Assembly (NCBI GenBank): GCA_947503625.1
Contig: CANNEK010000001.1
Span: 862,152-926,151 of the forward strand
Origin: an uncultured Kordiimonas sp.
GTDB lineage: Bacteria; Pseudomonadota; Alphaproteobacteria; Sphingomonadales; Kordiimonadaceae
Reading direction: 5' to 3'
DNA length: 64,000 nt
The notes under the pieces were generated by a model, which was given only the letters and a program-made list of their open reading frames with translations, was not told the DNA's origin and searched no databases. This document shows positions 8,260 to 17,419 of this stretch, in pieces (positions within the stretch are counted from its first letter, which is position 1; each line of letters opens with the position of its first letter). The position numbers and the translations under genes were made by a program.

Positions 8260-10314
8260 ATGCCTTACAGACTAGGCGTTGACGTGGGGGGCACGTTCAC
8301 AGACCTTCTGCTTATTGACGAGGAAACGGGCGTAACTTGGCGGGATAAAGTGCCGAGCACGCCGCACGATCCGTCTGTTGCCGTAATCAATGGTACGAAA
8401 GCCATTTGCGACCAGGCAAGCATCAGCCCTTCCGATGTTGGACAGTTTCTCCATGGGACAACCGTGGCGACCAACGCCGTTCTTGAAGGAAAAGGCGCAA
8501 AAACCGGTCTGGTTGTAACTGAAGGCTACCGCCAGATCCTGCAGGTCGCACGTTCACTGGTTCCCGGCGGCCTTGCCGCCTGGATTACCTGGCCCAAACC
8601 GGAACCGTTGGCGGCACTTGAATGCACCGTGGAAATTGACGAACGGCTTGACGCCGAAGGCGGCGTGGTCAAGCCGGTTAATCTTGAACAAGCCAGAGCA
8701 GCACTGGAAAGTCTGAAAGGCGAAGGTATAGAAGCACTGACAATATGCACCGTAAATAGCTATATAAACGGTGTGCATGAGCGGGAAATCGGTGAGATTG
8801 CCAAGCAGGTATTCCCGGACATTCCAATTTCGCTCAGTCACGAAGTCTTGCCGGAAATGCAAGAATATGAGCGCGCCCTCACGGCCGTCGCCAACTCGCT
8901 CGTTCGGCCAATAATGGCTATGTATGTCTCCAACCTCCGAAACGAACTACGCAAGCTTGGCATGGATGGCAGGATCAATCTGCTCAGGTCAGATGGAGGC
9001 CTGATGGGGTCTGAAAAATCGGAAGTTCATCCGGTAAACCTTCTTATGTCCGGCCCGGCGGGTGGTGTAACCGGTGCCCTGTGGTCAGCCCGGAATGCCA
9101 ATCTCAAGAATATCCTGACACTTGACGTGGGCGGAACTTCCACGGATGTGGCTCTGATTGAGAACGGAGAACCTCGCCTCCGACGCGAAACCAGCGTCGG
9201 CCACCTGACAGTTCGCGCCTCATCCCTTGATGTAAAAACAGTTGGCGCGGGCGGTGGTTCCATCGCACATGTGCCGGAACTGACAGGAGCACTGCGCGTC
9301 GGACCAGAGTCCGCCGGTGCTGTTCCTGGCCCTGCTGCATACGGCAAGGGCGGCGAGTTGCCAACCGTCACCGATGCGCATGTGGTTCTTGGCAACCTGC
9401 CCTCTGCTTTGCTCGGCGGGTCTTTTAAACTTGATGTCCCGGCGGCAACGAAGGCAGTACAAGCCATTGCCGATGCGTTAAGCGTCACCATTCAGGAAGC
9501 CGCACAGGGCATTATTGATATTGCAAACGAAAATATGTTCGGTGCCTTGCGGCTTGTTTCGGTTCAGCAGGGTTATGACCCGCGCGACTTCGCCCTGATG
9601 GGCTTCGGCGGTGCGGGGTCGCTGCACTCAAACGCTGTCGGTAAATTGATGGGCAGTTACCCGGTTGTTGTGCCGGTAAGCCCCGGCGTTTTATGCGCGA
9701 CAGGTGACGCCACTACCCAGATGCGGTATGAGCACGCCCGCTCTTTCAATCGCACGGTGAAGCAAACCGACGATGCGGAAGTCGCCAAGTGGCTCTCAGA
9801 AATGCGTGAAACCGTCGCCCGCGAGCTTGAAGAAGAAGGCGTTGCGCGCGACGAGCAAACAATCACCTTCGAGGCTGGCGTACGGTATTCCGGCCAGGGC
9901 TTCGAAGTTGATCTGCCCATCAATATCGGAGACTTTGAAGCTGATAAAGGTGTTGCTGCCCTGCAAGCCGCGTTTGATGAAGAACACAAACGCCTGTTTA
10001 CCTTCAACCTCGATGTGGTTCACGAGATTGTAAATCTGCGCGCCATCGCACTAGGTCAGGGTACCGAGATGCCGGCAATCAAACTGCCAACCGGCGATGG
10101 TGACCCGGCAGACGCCAAGGTCAGCGACCACAAGATGTGGGCGAACGGCGCCGAACACGCCGCAACGATCTACGACCGATCCAGGCTGAAGGCTGGCGAC
10201 AAAATACCCGGCCCCTGTATCGTCACAGAGATGGACTCAACCGCTGTTATTCTACCCGACCATGTCGGTGAGGTGGATACCTACGGCAACATTCTCATCA
10301 ATCCAGTAGCATAA
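8260..10314 (+). CDS. hyuA: Hydantoinase/oxoprolinase subunit A
   Basis: The protein is 684 residues, typical for the A subunit. The N-terminus MPYRLGVDVGGTFTDLLLID is the first phosphate-binding loop of the actin/ASKHA fold; the second is LTLDVGGTSTDVALIENG. LRSDGGLMG, MSGPAGGVTGA and GYDPRDFALMGFGGAG are further signatures of the hydantoinase A/oxoprolinase family. Family members use ATP to open cyclic amides (N-methylhydantoin, 5-oxoproline) or to carboxylate ketones (acetone, acetophenone). The B subunit follows after 14 bases. The isochorismatase in the same regulon fits amide chemistry, but a ketone-carboxylase role is also possible. Confidence 0.93.
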   Translation: MPYRLGVDVGGTFTDLLLIDEETGVTWRDKVPSTPHDPSVAVINGTKAICDQASISPSDVGQFLHGTTVATNAVLEGKGAKTGLVVTEGYRQILQVARSLVPGGLAAWITWPKPEPLAALECTVEIDERLDAEGGVVKPVNLEQARAALESLKGEGIEALTICTVNSYINGVHEREIGEIAKQVFPDIPISLSHEVLPEMQEYERALTAVANSLVRPIMAMYVSNLRNELRKLGMDGRINLLRSDGGLMGSEKSEVHPVNLLMSGPAGGVTGALWSARNANLKNILTLDVGGTSTDVALIENGEPRLRRETSVGHLTVRASSLDVKTVGAGGGSIAHVPELTGALRVGPESAGAVPGPAAYGKGGELPTVTDAHVVLGNLPSALLGGSFKLDVPAATKAVQAIADALSVTIQEAAQGIIDIANENMFGALRLVSVQQGYDPRDFALMGFGGAGSLHSNAVGKLMGSYPVVVPVSPGVLCATGDATTQMRYEHARSFNRTVKQTDDAEVAKWLSEMRETVARELEEEGVARDEQTITFEAGVRYSGQGFEVDLPINIGDFEADKGVAALQAAFDEEHKRLFTFNLDVVHEIVNLRAIALGQGTEMPAIKLPTGDGDPADAKVSDHKMWANGAEHAATIYDRSRLKAGDKIPGPCIVTEMDSTAVILPDHVGEVDTYGNILINPVA

Positions 10315-10328
10315 AGGGAGGACGACCA

Positions 10329-12188
10329 ATGCCTGCAACAATCATTGAAACCAATACCACCCCTTTTGCAAAAACCGAGGTGGACACCATCACCCTCGAC
10401 ATTGTCGAGAACGCACTCAGAAATGCCCGCGAAGAAATGGACGCCACCCTTTTCCGCACAGCGATGAGCCCGGGTATCCGCGAGCAGGGCGATGCTTTCC
10501 CTCTGATCGCTGATCGTGAAGGCCTGATGGTCGTTGGCCAGTTCGGCAGCTTTATCGACGGCTTCCTGAAAGGTTATGACGGAAACATCGAGGAAGGCGA
10601 CATGATCTGGCTCGCTGACCCTTATTCCTGTGAAGGTGCGGTGTCCCACAACAACGACTGGCTGATTATCCGCCCGATTTTCGTCGATGGCCGCCTGGTT
10701 AGCTGGGCCTGCATGTTCGGTCACATGACTGACATTGGCGGCAAGGTGCCGGGCAGCATGCCAACTGACGCCACCAGCATCTTCGAGGAAGGCGTGCGTA
10801 TCCCGCCCATAAAGCTCTACAAAAAAGATGTTCTTCAGGAAGACATCCTGACGCTTGTATTGCATCAGGTGCGCATGCCGGAATGGTGCCGCGCAGATCT
10901 GCTGGCCATTGTTGCCAGTTGCCGCGTTGCGGAAAAAAGAGTGCACGAGATCTGCGAACGTTTTGGCGATGACTTTTTCGCTTCTGCAACAGACGAACTT
11001 CTGGCCCGCAACAAAAGGGCCATGGGCCACTTGATCAACACGGCTGTCAGCACCGACAAAGTCAGCTTTGAAGACTATATCTGTGATGATGGCCGTGGTT
11101 TTGGCCCCTACAAAATCAAGTGCACCATGTGGCGTGAAGGTGAAACTGTCATCCTTGATTTCGATGGCACAGACCCGCAAGCCGTTGGTTCCATTAACTT
11201 TTACCTGAACGAAAACATGTTCAAAATGTTCTTCGGTATCTATATGGTTATGGTGTTTGACCCACAGGTGATGTTCAATGATGGCTTCTATGACCTTGTG
11301 GATGTACGCATTCCGCAAGGCAGCTTGCTCAAGCCAAACTTCCCTGCCGCACTTTCGTGCCGCACCCACGCTCTGGGCCGCATCTTTGACATTCTGGGTG
11401 GATTGCTGGGGCAAGGCCAACCGGAATTCCTGAACGCTGCAGGCTTCAGCTCAAGCCCGCACCTGATGTTCTCGGGCTTCGACAAGGACAGTGGCGAATG
11501 GTTCCAGTTGTTCCAGATCGGCTTTGGCGGCATTCCCGGACGCCCGTGGGGTGACGGCCCGGACGGCCACAGCCTGTGGCCCGGGTTTACCAACGTGCCA
11601 AACGAGTTTCTCGAGCGCTATTTCCCGATGCGGATTACCAACTATACGTCCATCCCCGACAGCGGTGGTGCAGGCCTTAACAGAGGCGGCAACGGCATTC
11701 TGATGACTTATCAGTTCCTGAACCAGGGCACAGTTTCCATCCACGATGACCGCTGGTTCACGTATCCTTGGGGCGTCAACGGAGGGGCACCGGGCGAACG
11801 CTCGACCAAGATCATGCGCCGCGCTGACGGCAGTGAAGAAGTCTTGTCGTCCAAATGTGATCGCATCGAAGTTTATGAAGGCGACGAGCTGGACTACATT
11901 ACCTGGGGTGGTGGCGGCTGGGGCAACCCGCTGGAGCGCGACGCGGACCTTGTGGCGCTGGAAGTTCGGCGCGGCCTCGTAAGCATGACAGGCGCATTCG
12001 AGAACTACGGCGTGAAAGTTGGTGATGACGGCAGCGTTGATGCTGCCGCCACCGAGGCCAAACGCGCGGAGCTCGCGAAAGACCAAACCGAAGGCGAAAT
12101 CTTCAATTTCGGCCCGGATATCGAAACCATCCGTGCCAACTGCAAAGCGGAAACAGGCCTGGACGCGCCAATCCAGCCTCAGTGGTAG
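10329..12188 (+). CDS. hyuB: Hydantoinase/oxoprolinase subunit B
   Basis: The protein is 619 residues, preceded by an AGGGAGGA ribosome site. Family features are VENALRNAREEMDATLFRTAMSP near the N-terminus, the DMIWLADPYSC and VSHNNDW segments, HMTDIGGKVPGSMPTDATSIFEEGVRIPP, and SGGAGLNRGGNG with GGGGWGNPLERD near the end. It partners subunit A in an ATP-dependent hydrolase or carboxylase. It is the last gene of the lyase-A-B set, followed by an intrinsic terminator. Nothing in the sequence separates the amide-hydrolase and ketone-carboxylase options. Confidence 0.93.
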   Translation: MPATIIETNTTPFAKTEVDTITLDIVENALRNAREEMDATLFRTAMSPGIREQGDAFPLIADREGLMVVGQFGSFIDGFLKGYDGNIEEGDMIWLADPYSCEGAVSHNNDWLIIRPIFVDGRLVSWACMFGHMTDIGGKVPGSMPTDATSIFEEGVRIPPIKLYKKDVLQEDILTLVLHQVRMPEWCRADLLAIVASCRVAEKRVHEICERFGDDFFASATDELLARNKRAMGHLINTAVSTDKVSFEDYICDDGRGFGPYKIKCTMWREGETVILDFDGTDPQAVGSINFYLNENMFKMFFGIYMVMVFDPQVMFNDGFYDLVDVRIPQGSLLKPNFPAALSCRTHALGRIFDILGGLLGQGQPEFLNAAGFSSSPHLMFSGFDKDSGEWFQLFQIGFGGIPGRPWGDGPDGHSLWPGFTNVPNEFLERYFPMRITNYTSIPDSGGAGLNRGGNGILMTYQFLNQGTVSIHDDRWFTYPWGVNGGAPGERSTKIMRRADGSEEVLSSKCDRIEVYEGDELDYITWGGGGWGNPLERDADLVALEVRRGLVSMTGAFENYGVKVGDDGSVDAAATEAKRAELAKDQTEGEIFNFGPDIETIRANCKAETGLDAPIQPQW

Positions 12189-12210
12189 AACTTGCGGAAA
12201 TTCTTGAGAA

Positions 12211-12237
12211 AAGGCCGGTTAACCCCGGCCTTTTTTT
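12211..12237 (+). terminator. Intrinsic terminator after hyuB
   Basis: AAGGCCGG (12211-12218) pairs with CCGGCCTT (12225-12232), followed by T. It ends the lyase-hyuA-hyuB transcript and could also stop the convergent gene. Confidence 0.85.
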
Positions 12238-12250
12238 ATGATCGACCGGC

Positions 12251-12631
12251 TTAGTGGGCAAAAAGGTGTGTGTAGCTCATGGAAGGTTCAGCCTTCAGCA
12301 TGCTCAGGATGTGCGCCCAGTCCCCGGACTGCACAATGCGGTCATAGTGCTCTCGGTGCAGCGCCTTGCTTTGCCACCGCTCGATGAGCACGAACTTGTT
12401 CGGAACATCCCCATCAAGAAATACAAAGGCTTCTTCAAATCCGGCTTCAGATTGCATGGCAGAACTGACGCCCCGCATGATGTCTTCAAATTCCGCCTGC
12501 CTTTCCGGCCTGACATCAAAATTGATGATCAGATAAACGCCCGCATTTCCCTCGCCGGCCATCACTGTTTTTTCTCCGACAGTTATCGACAAAAGAAAAG
12601 CAACGATCAGCATTCTGATTGAGTATTTCAT
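12251..12631 (-). CDS. Exported ABM-domain protein, quinol-monooxygenase-like
   Basis: The protein is 126 residues. It starts with a signal peptide (hydrophobic MLIVAFLLSITVG, likely cleaved near VMAGEG) and continues with an antibiotic-biosynthesis-monooxygenase fold: IINFDVRPERQAEFEDIMRG, then FVFLDGDVPNKFVLIERWQSKALHREHYD. This dimeric ferredoxin-like fold includes YgiN-type quinol monooxygenases and heme-degrading enzymes. Export is unusual, as most relatives are cytoplasmic. It is divergent from a LysR gene that may regulate it. Catalysis cannot be judged from sequence. Confidence 0.8.
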   Translation of the reverse strand: MKYSIRMLIVAFLLSITVGEKTVMAGEGNAGVYLIINFDVRPERQAEFEDIMRGVSSAMQSEAGFEEAFVFLDGDVPNKFVLIERWQSKALHREHYDRIVQSGDWAHILSMLKAEPSMSYTHLFAH

Positions 12632-12717
12632 TTATGTACCATCTCAAGTTTGTTATTATTACTTTGATAATATGGCTATCAGAGATGTTCGACCTCAGAA
12701 TACGAAATTGATATTTC

Positions 12718-13617
12718 ATGAATGAAACACTGGATTGGCACGACCTTCAGCTTTTTCTGGCTGTTGCAAACGCGAGCGGCCTTGCGGGCGCAGTTCGCAT
12801 AACCGGCTTGTCAGCCCCGACACTGGGCCGCCGCATGACTGCGCTCGAACAAGCTGTGGGCTGTGAGCTTTTTGTGCGCCGCCAGAGCGGATATGAACTG
12901 ACGGCAGACGGCGCTCAGCTTCTGAAGCACGTCCGCAGCATGCAGGAAGCCTCAACAGGCGTGACCCGCTGGCAGGAACAAAGGGACCAGCAGACTGTTA
13001 TCAAGATAACGGCAGGCGCATGGACCAGCCGCTTTATCGCACAAAATCTGGATAGTTTGCCCGCCGACACATGCATCAGGCTCGTGCCTGACAACAACTT
13101 CCTCGACTTGCGCCGGCGGGAAGCCCATCTGGCGATCCGCAACCGCCGACCGACACAACAAGGCCTGGCGGTCCAGAAACTCGGCCGCATTGCTTTCGCG
13201 GTTTACGGAGCGCCTGAGTTCGTGCCGGCGGGCGGCAAAATGCCGGAAACGAATCACCTGCTGGAGGCCTGCCCCTGGATCACCTACGAGCCCGCCAGTT
13301 CTTCCATACCGTCAACACAGTGGCTGAGGGAACGATTGAAAAAGCAGCCTGTCTTGTCCTGCTCCAGCCCCACGCTGGTGCTCGATGCGGCCATCGCGGG
13401 CGCCGGCCTGTGTGTGGTGCCCTGCTTTGTCGGCGACAGCGAGCCGAGCCTGAGGCGATTGTCTGCCCCCATCGAAGAAATCACCCACATTCAACTGCTC
13501 GTAAGCCATGACGAGGACCGGCACCTGAAGCCCGTACGGCAGGTTGCCAAAGCACTGCACAAGCTATTCACCACAAACAAAACCATTTTCGCAGGCGACT
13601 TTCCTAAAGGTCCATAA
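12718..13617 (+). CDS. LysR-family transcriptional regulator
   Basis: The protein is 299 residues. The helix-turn-helix is at residues 5-65 (WHDLQLFLAVANASGLAGAVRITGLSAPTLGRRMTALE), with the typical FVRRQSGYELTADG wing. The rest is the substrate-binding-like effector domain (IAGAGLCVVPCF near residue 230). It resembles the subgroup in which a single regulator controls a divergent gene, here the ABM-domain protein. Its 3' end overlaps the convergent symporter gene by 14 bases. Confidence 0.92.
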   Translation: MNETLDWHDLQLFLAVANASGLAGAVRITGLSAPTLGRRMTALEQAVGCELFVRRQSGYELTADGAQLLKHVRSMQEASTGVTRWQEQRDQQTVIKITAGAWTSRFIAQNLDSLPADTCIRLVPDNNFLDLRRREAHLAIRNRRPTQQGLAVQKLGRIAFAVYGAPEFVPAGGKMPETNHLLEACPWITYEPASSSIPSTQWLRERLKKQPVLSCSSPTLVLDAAIAGAGLCVVPCFVGDSEPSLRRLSAPIEEITHIQLLVSHDEDRHLKPVRQVAKALHKLFTTNKTIFAGDFPKGP

Positions 13618-15103
13618 TCCGGTCAATGTCTTTTGCGATTTCTTCCCGAGGCGTCGCGAGCGACACTATGATGAACAGGATCATAGAGACAAGAAGCGCC
13701 AGAAAGCCCGGGTGCATGGCGTAGGGAAGTGACCAGCCAAACAGCTGGAACGCCAGATTGATCACCAAGCTGAAGATAATCGCCGTGATGGCAGCCGGCC
13801 GTGTCGCGCGTTTCCAATTGAGCCCAATCACCACAATCGGCACGATGGCGGCTGCGAAGGTGCCCCAGCCAAACGCGCCGAGGAGCGCCACCAGCTGCCC
13901 GCTGCCATAGTGGGCGTAGAGGGCAAAGCCTGTTGCGATCAGGGAAATGATGACGGTGGCCCAGCGCGCCGACGCGAGCTCTGCCTTCATCGCCATGCCG
14001 CGCACCGCCTTGGGGATGTCATGCACCACGGCGGCAGCACCAATGTTCAGGAAGGCATCCGCCGTTGACATAATAGCTGCAAACAACCCGGCAAACACGA
14101 TACCTGCCAGCAACGGGTGCGCATACTGGGAGAGGAACACCGGCGCCGCCTGATCCGCCGCCTCCAGAGGCGTTAGCATATCGCCCACCACAACCGCGCG
14201 CATCACAAGGCCGACCGACACCCACAAGAGCACCGCAACGGCATAGCCGAGCATGGACATGGGCAGGATGATTTTATTGTCTTCTATGCGCCGGTTCATC
14301 ATCATTTTGGTGATGATGTGCGGCTGGCCCGCGAGGCCGAAACCAAAGAGGAAAAACCAGCTCAGCACCCCCACCACGCCCACTGTACCAAAAGGCATGA
14401 TCGCTTCCGGGTCGTCGGCAAAGATGGTTTGACTAACCTCTGTCATGCCACCATCCAGCACAGTCGCCGCCGTGACGACCACCAGCACACCCGCCACAAT
14501 CATGATCGAGCCCTGCACCAGATCGGTGTAGACAGACGCGATGATACCGCCCGTGACCGAATAAAATATGAGCACAGAGGTTGAGATGACGGCGCAGGTG
14601 ACGAGGCTGATGTCTGCAAACATAGGCGTCGCTGCCAAGAGAGCCTTCAGCACCATTGCCATGGCAAGGATTTGTGTCGCCATATACCCCATCACACCCA
14701 GCAGGATGGTCACGCCCGTGAGCCCGCGCGCCAGCTCGCTGTTGTATCGGGCCGCAACAATATCAGGCAGCGAAAGCGTGTCTCGCACCTCCGCAATCAT
14801 ACGAATGCGCTTGGCGATCAGGAAAAACCCGATTGCAAAACCAAAGGCCGTGACCGTGCTCATCCACACCGAGCTTAGGCCTGTGGAGTAAACAAGGCCC
14901 GGCCCACCAACAAAACCAAAACCAGATAACGAACTGGAGAAAACCGCGAGCCCGACAACGATGGGGCCAAGGCTGCGCCCGGCGACAAAAAAGTCCCCCG
15001 CTGACTTGGTTTTGCGCATGGCCCACAGGCCAATGCCGATGCAAAGCACCATGTAAAAGAGAACCGAGCCAAGGATGATGGGTTGCCGGAGTTCTTCCAT
15101 CAC
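13604..15103 (-). CDS. Sodium:solute symporter family transporter
   Basis: The protein is 499 residues with about 13 membrane segments. It has the SSS/PutP pattern GDFFVAGRSLGPIVVGLAVFSSSLSGFGFVGGPGLVYSTGLSS, where SSS and the Gly-rich loop form part of the sodium and substrate site, and AGLFAAIMSTADAFLNIGAAAVVHDI, the conserved helix 8 region. It imports a small organic solute (for example an acid or amide) with sodium. It overlaps the small membrane gene upstream by four bases, so the two are coupled and probably form a complex. Divergently placed amidohydrolase genes start 690 bases away and may use the imported compound. Confidence 0.92.
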   Translation of the reverse strand: MMEELRQPIILGSVLFYMVLCIGIGLWAMRKTKSAGDFFVAGRSLGPIVVGLAVFSSSLSGFGFVGGPGLVYSTGLSSVWMSTVTAFGFAIGFFLIAKRIRMIAEVRDTLSLPDIVAARYNSELARGLTGVTILLGVMGYMATQILAMAMVLKALLAATPMFADISLVTCAVISTSVLIFYSVTGGIIASVYTDLVQGSIMIVAGVLVVVTAATVLDGGMTEVSQTIFADDPEAIMPFGTVGVVGVLSWFFLFGFGLAGQPHIITKMMMNRRIEDNKIILPMSMLGYAVAVLLWVSVGLVMRAVVVGDMLTPLEAADQAAPVFLSQYAHPLLAGIVFAGLFAAIMSTADAFLNIGAAAVVHDIPKAVRGMAMKAELASARWATVIISLIATGFALYAHYGSGQLVALLGAFGWGTFAAAIVPIVVIGLNWKRATRPAAITAIIFSLVINLAFQLFGWSLPYAMHPGFLALLVSMILFIIVSLATPREEIAKDIDRIMDL

Positions 15104-15639
15104 CCACCCCCCTCTTGGCGCATGTCTTCAACAAGCGCTTCGAAACTCTCACGGTCGCGGGCCGTGTAGACAAACCGCCCAAAGCCAAACACATAGAAGA
15201 AGGTCAGCAATAGACCAACGGCCCAAACCCCGTATACCGCCAGCGCGCTGGGCAGCGGAAAACCGGCGACATAAAGCAGATCTTCAGGCGCACGAGAAGA
15301 CTGCAGGAACTGCTCGTAGGTTTGCGTGATACCGATCCACACAGCCGCGCTGAGCACAAATACCAGGACCAGCCGGTTGAACATGCCGCGCATCCGCTCG
15401 CCCTCCTGAAACGGCAATAGCAGCAACGATGTCATGGCCGCCAAAACACCAACCTGCAGGAAAAATGCGGGATACATCACAGCCTCATAGCGGGCAGCGC
15501 CGTCGCACGCGACCCTCATGCCGGGAACCACCGGATGCGCCGCTCCTGCCACGCCTGCCGGTTCAGGCGTAACGATAATCCAGACGACCGATATGAGCAC
15601 GATCACAAGCGATACGAGCAGCATATAGATGGCTTTCAT
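15100..15639 (-). CDS. Small membrane protein, likely symporter partner
   Basis: The protein is 179 residues with four predicted membrane helices: residues 4-24 (LLVSLVIVLISVVWIIV), about 55-78, about 90-110 and about 130-155. It is translated just before the SSS symporter (ATGA overlap). Small membrane subunits are known next to some SSS carriers, such as the DUF485 protein beside acetate permease. This one is longer and I do not recognise its family. A role as accessory subunit is inferred from the coupling only. Confidence 0.75.
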   Translation of the reverse strand: MKAIYMLLVSLVIVLISVVWIIVTPEPAGVAGAAHPVVPGMRVACDGAARYEAVMYPAFFLQVGVLAAMTSLLLLPFQEGERMRGMFNRLVLVFVLSAAVWIGITQTYEQFLQSSRAPEDLLYVAGFPLPSALAVYGVWAVGLLLTFFYVFGFGRFVYTARDRESFEALVEDMRQEGGG

Positions 15640-15789
15640 GCAGGGTCCCCTCTTCCCGTGTATCTCAGTGGAAAAGCTGAGCTAAATCAAGCCTGTTGCC
15701 ATTGATGTGTATCATTGAGAAAATGCCCTCGCGCTGTTTCGATGGTGTTGAAGATTTTCCGTACCCACGTTCAGGATTGAGGATACAGG

Positions 15790-16479
15790 ATGGCAAACGA
15801 GCCCACGATGGCCACGTCCGACAAGACGGCCCGCGAGATTTTTGAAGACGTATGGGCCAACCCGGCGCGTGCGAAGTTCGGTTTTGGTGAAAAAATCGCC
15901 ATCGTAAATGTGGACCCACAGAAGGGCTACACACGCCCCGACCTGTTCCCGAAAACAGCTTATATTACCGACCCGAAACAAATGGATTTCGTCAATGAAA
16001 TCTCCGGCCTTGCCCGCGCCAAAGGCTTGCCTGTTGTTTGGACCCACGTAGCCTATATGGACAACGCGGCTGATGCTGGCGTTTGGGGCACTCGCACGGA
16101 TACGCCGGACAGTTTGCAGAACATCAAGTATGGCTCTGAACGGCACGAGTTTGACGACCGGCTAACGATCGATGAAACAGTGGACGCCGTTTATACCAAG
16201 CGCATGCCCTCTGCGTTTTTCGAAACGCCCCTCGCCTCTTTCCTGACCTGGCACAAAGTAGACACGGTCGTGATAACCGGCGGGTCCACATCTGGCTGCA
16301 TCCGGGCAACAGCGGTGGACGCGCTCTCGCATGGCTACAGGGCCATTGTGCCGATCGAATGCGTTGCCGACAAACATGAAAGCTATCATTTCGCCAACCT
16401 GACAGACCTGCAACTCAAGTACGCAGATGTCGTCAAGGTTCAGGACGTGATTGACCAGATCGCGGCCTACAGCGGCTGA
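15790..16479 (+). CDS. Isochorismatase-family amidohydrolase, second copy
   Basis: The protein is 229 residues. The triad is intact: Asp in AIVNVDPQKGYTRPDLF, Lys in AVYTKRMPSAFFETPL and Cys in ITGGSTSGCIRATAVD. As with the first copy at 5277-5918, the STSGC loop points to amide hydrolysis (N-carbamoylsarcosine or maleamate type). A GAGG ribosome site precedes ATG 15790. It is followed after 16 bases by two deacetylase-fold genes of the allantoinase/cyclic-imide-hydrolase type. A sequential ring-opening and deamidation route is a reasonable inference: imide or ureide ring to half-amide to acid plus ammonia. Confidence 0.9.
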   Translation: MANEPTMATSDKTAREIFEDVWANPARAKFGFGEKIAIVNVDPQKGYTRPDLFPKTAYITDPKQMDFVNEISGLARAKGLPVVWTHVAYMDNAADAGVWGTRTDTPDSLQNIKYGSERHEFDDRLTIDETVDAVYTKRMPSAFFETPLASFLTWHKVDTVVITGGSTSGCIRATAVDALSHGYRAIVPIECVADKHESYHFANLTDLQLKYADVVKVQDVIDQIAAYSG

Positions 16480-16495
16480 AGAGGAACGCAGGCTC

Positions 16496-17419
16496 ATGAA
16501 ATACGATCCCGGACTTTATGACTATTGGCCCTACCAGAACCGGCCCAAAATTGTTTGGCCCGGGGCAAAGAAGGTCGCGTTTTGGGTCGCGCCAAACATA
16601 GAGTTCTACGAACTTAATCCGCCTGCCAACCCTCAGCGCAAGTCATGGCCCAGGCCCTACCCCGACATTACACCCTATAGCTACCGCGACCACGGCAACC
16701 GGGTTGGCCACTGGCGATTGATGGAGATGATGGATGAATTTGGCGTGCGCGGTTCGATTTCCCTTTCGGTGGCCATGTGCCAGCATCACCCTGAAATCAT
16801 CGAAGCCTGCGCTGCACGCAAGTGGGAGTTTTTCAGTCACGGCATATACAATACGCGCTACATCTACGGCATGGACCGCGCACAAGAGCAATCGATCCTG
16901 ACAGATTCGATCAAGACGGTGGAAAAGGCAACGGGGCAGCGTATCCGCGGCTATCTGGCCCCGGCCCTGACCCACACCGAGCATACCATCGATCTGCTGG
17001 CCGAAAATGACTTCTGGTACAGCTGCGATCTGTTTCAGGACGATCAGCCGCAACCGCTCAAGACCAAAAATGGCAAAAAACTCGTTTCCATGCCTTACAG
17101 CCTGGAAGTAAACGACCACTATGCCTTCAATGTATATGGCCAAAGCGCGCGCCAGTATGCTGACCTGCTGAAACGACAGTTCGACACCCTGCTGGAAGAA
17201 GGCGAGACAAGCGGCACAGTGATGTGCATACCACTGCATGCCTACCTGATCGGACGTGCGCACCGGATGGGGCCGTTCCGCGAAGTGCTCGACTATATCA
17301 CCGGGCACAAGGACGATGTGTGGGTCACGACCGCCGCCGAGATCGCCGAGTTTTACCTCAACACCTGTTATGACGATGCGCTCAAAAGCATCGAGGCCGC
17401 GCAAAAGGAGGCAAGCTGA
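16496..17419 (+). CDS. PuuE/imidase-like polysaccharide-deacetylase-fold hydrolase 1
   Basis: The protein is 307 residues. ATG 16496 is preferred over an in-frame start at 16451 because that one would overlap the previous gene and GAGGAACG precedes 16496. The NodB-like fold is of the PuuE type: WPGAKKVAFWVAPNIEFYE, YRDHGNRVGHWRLMEMMDEFGVRGSISLS, HHPEIIEACAARKWEFFSHG, then IRGYLAPALTHTEHTIDLLAENDFWYSCDL. Characterised members of this branch are metal-independent allantoinase and cyclic-imide hydrolase, so cyclic-amide opening is more likely than sugar deacetylation. It is translationally coupled to the next gene. Confidence 0.88.
   Translation: MKYDPGLYDYWPYQNRPKIVWPGAKKVAFWVAPNIEFYELNPPANPQRKSWPRPYPDITPYSYRDHGNRVGHWRLMEMMDEFGVRGSISLSVAMCQHHPEIIEACAARKWEFFSHGIYNTRYIYGMDRAQEQSILTDSIKTVEKATGQRIRGYLAPALTHTEHTIDLLAENDFWYSCDLFQDDQPQPLKTKNGKKLVSMPYSLEVNDHYAFNVYGQSARQYADLLKRQFDTLLEEGETSGTVMCIPLHAYLIGRAHRMGPFREVLDYITGHKDDVWVTTAAEIAEFYLNTCYDDALKSIEAAQKEAS

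Noticed and set aside
10281-11420. Long open frame of 379 codons on the minus strand
   Set aside because: It is antisense to hyuB, which has clear family motifs, a ribosome site and operon context; the frame has no recognisable domain.
15690-15720. Possible further copy of the 16-base motif (TTGATGTGTATCATTG) before the isochorismatase gene
   Set aside because: Only a short stretch resembles the site at 57962; too weak to count as an operator.
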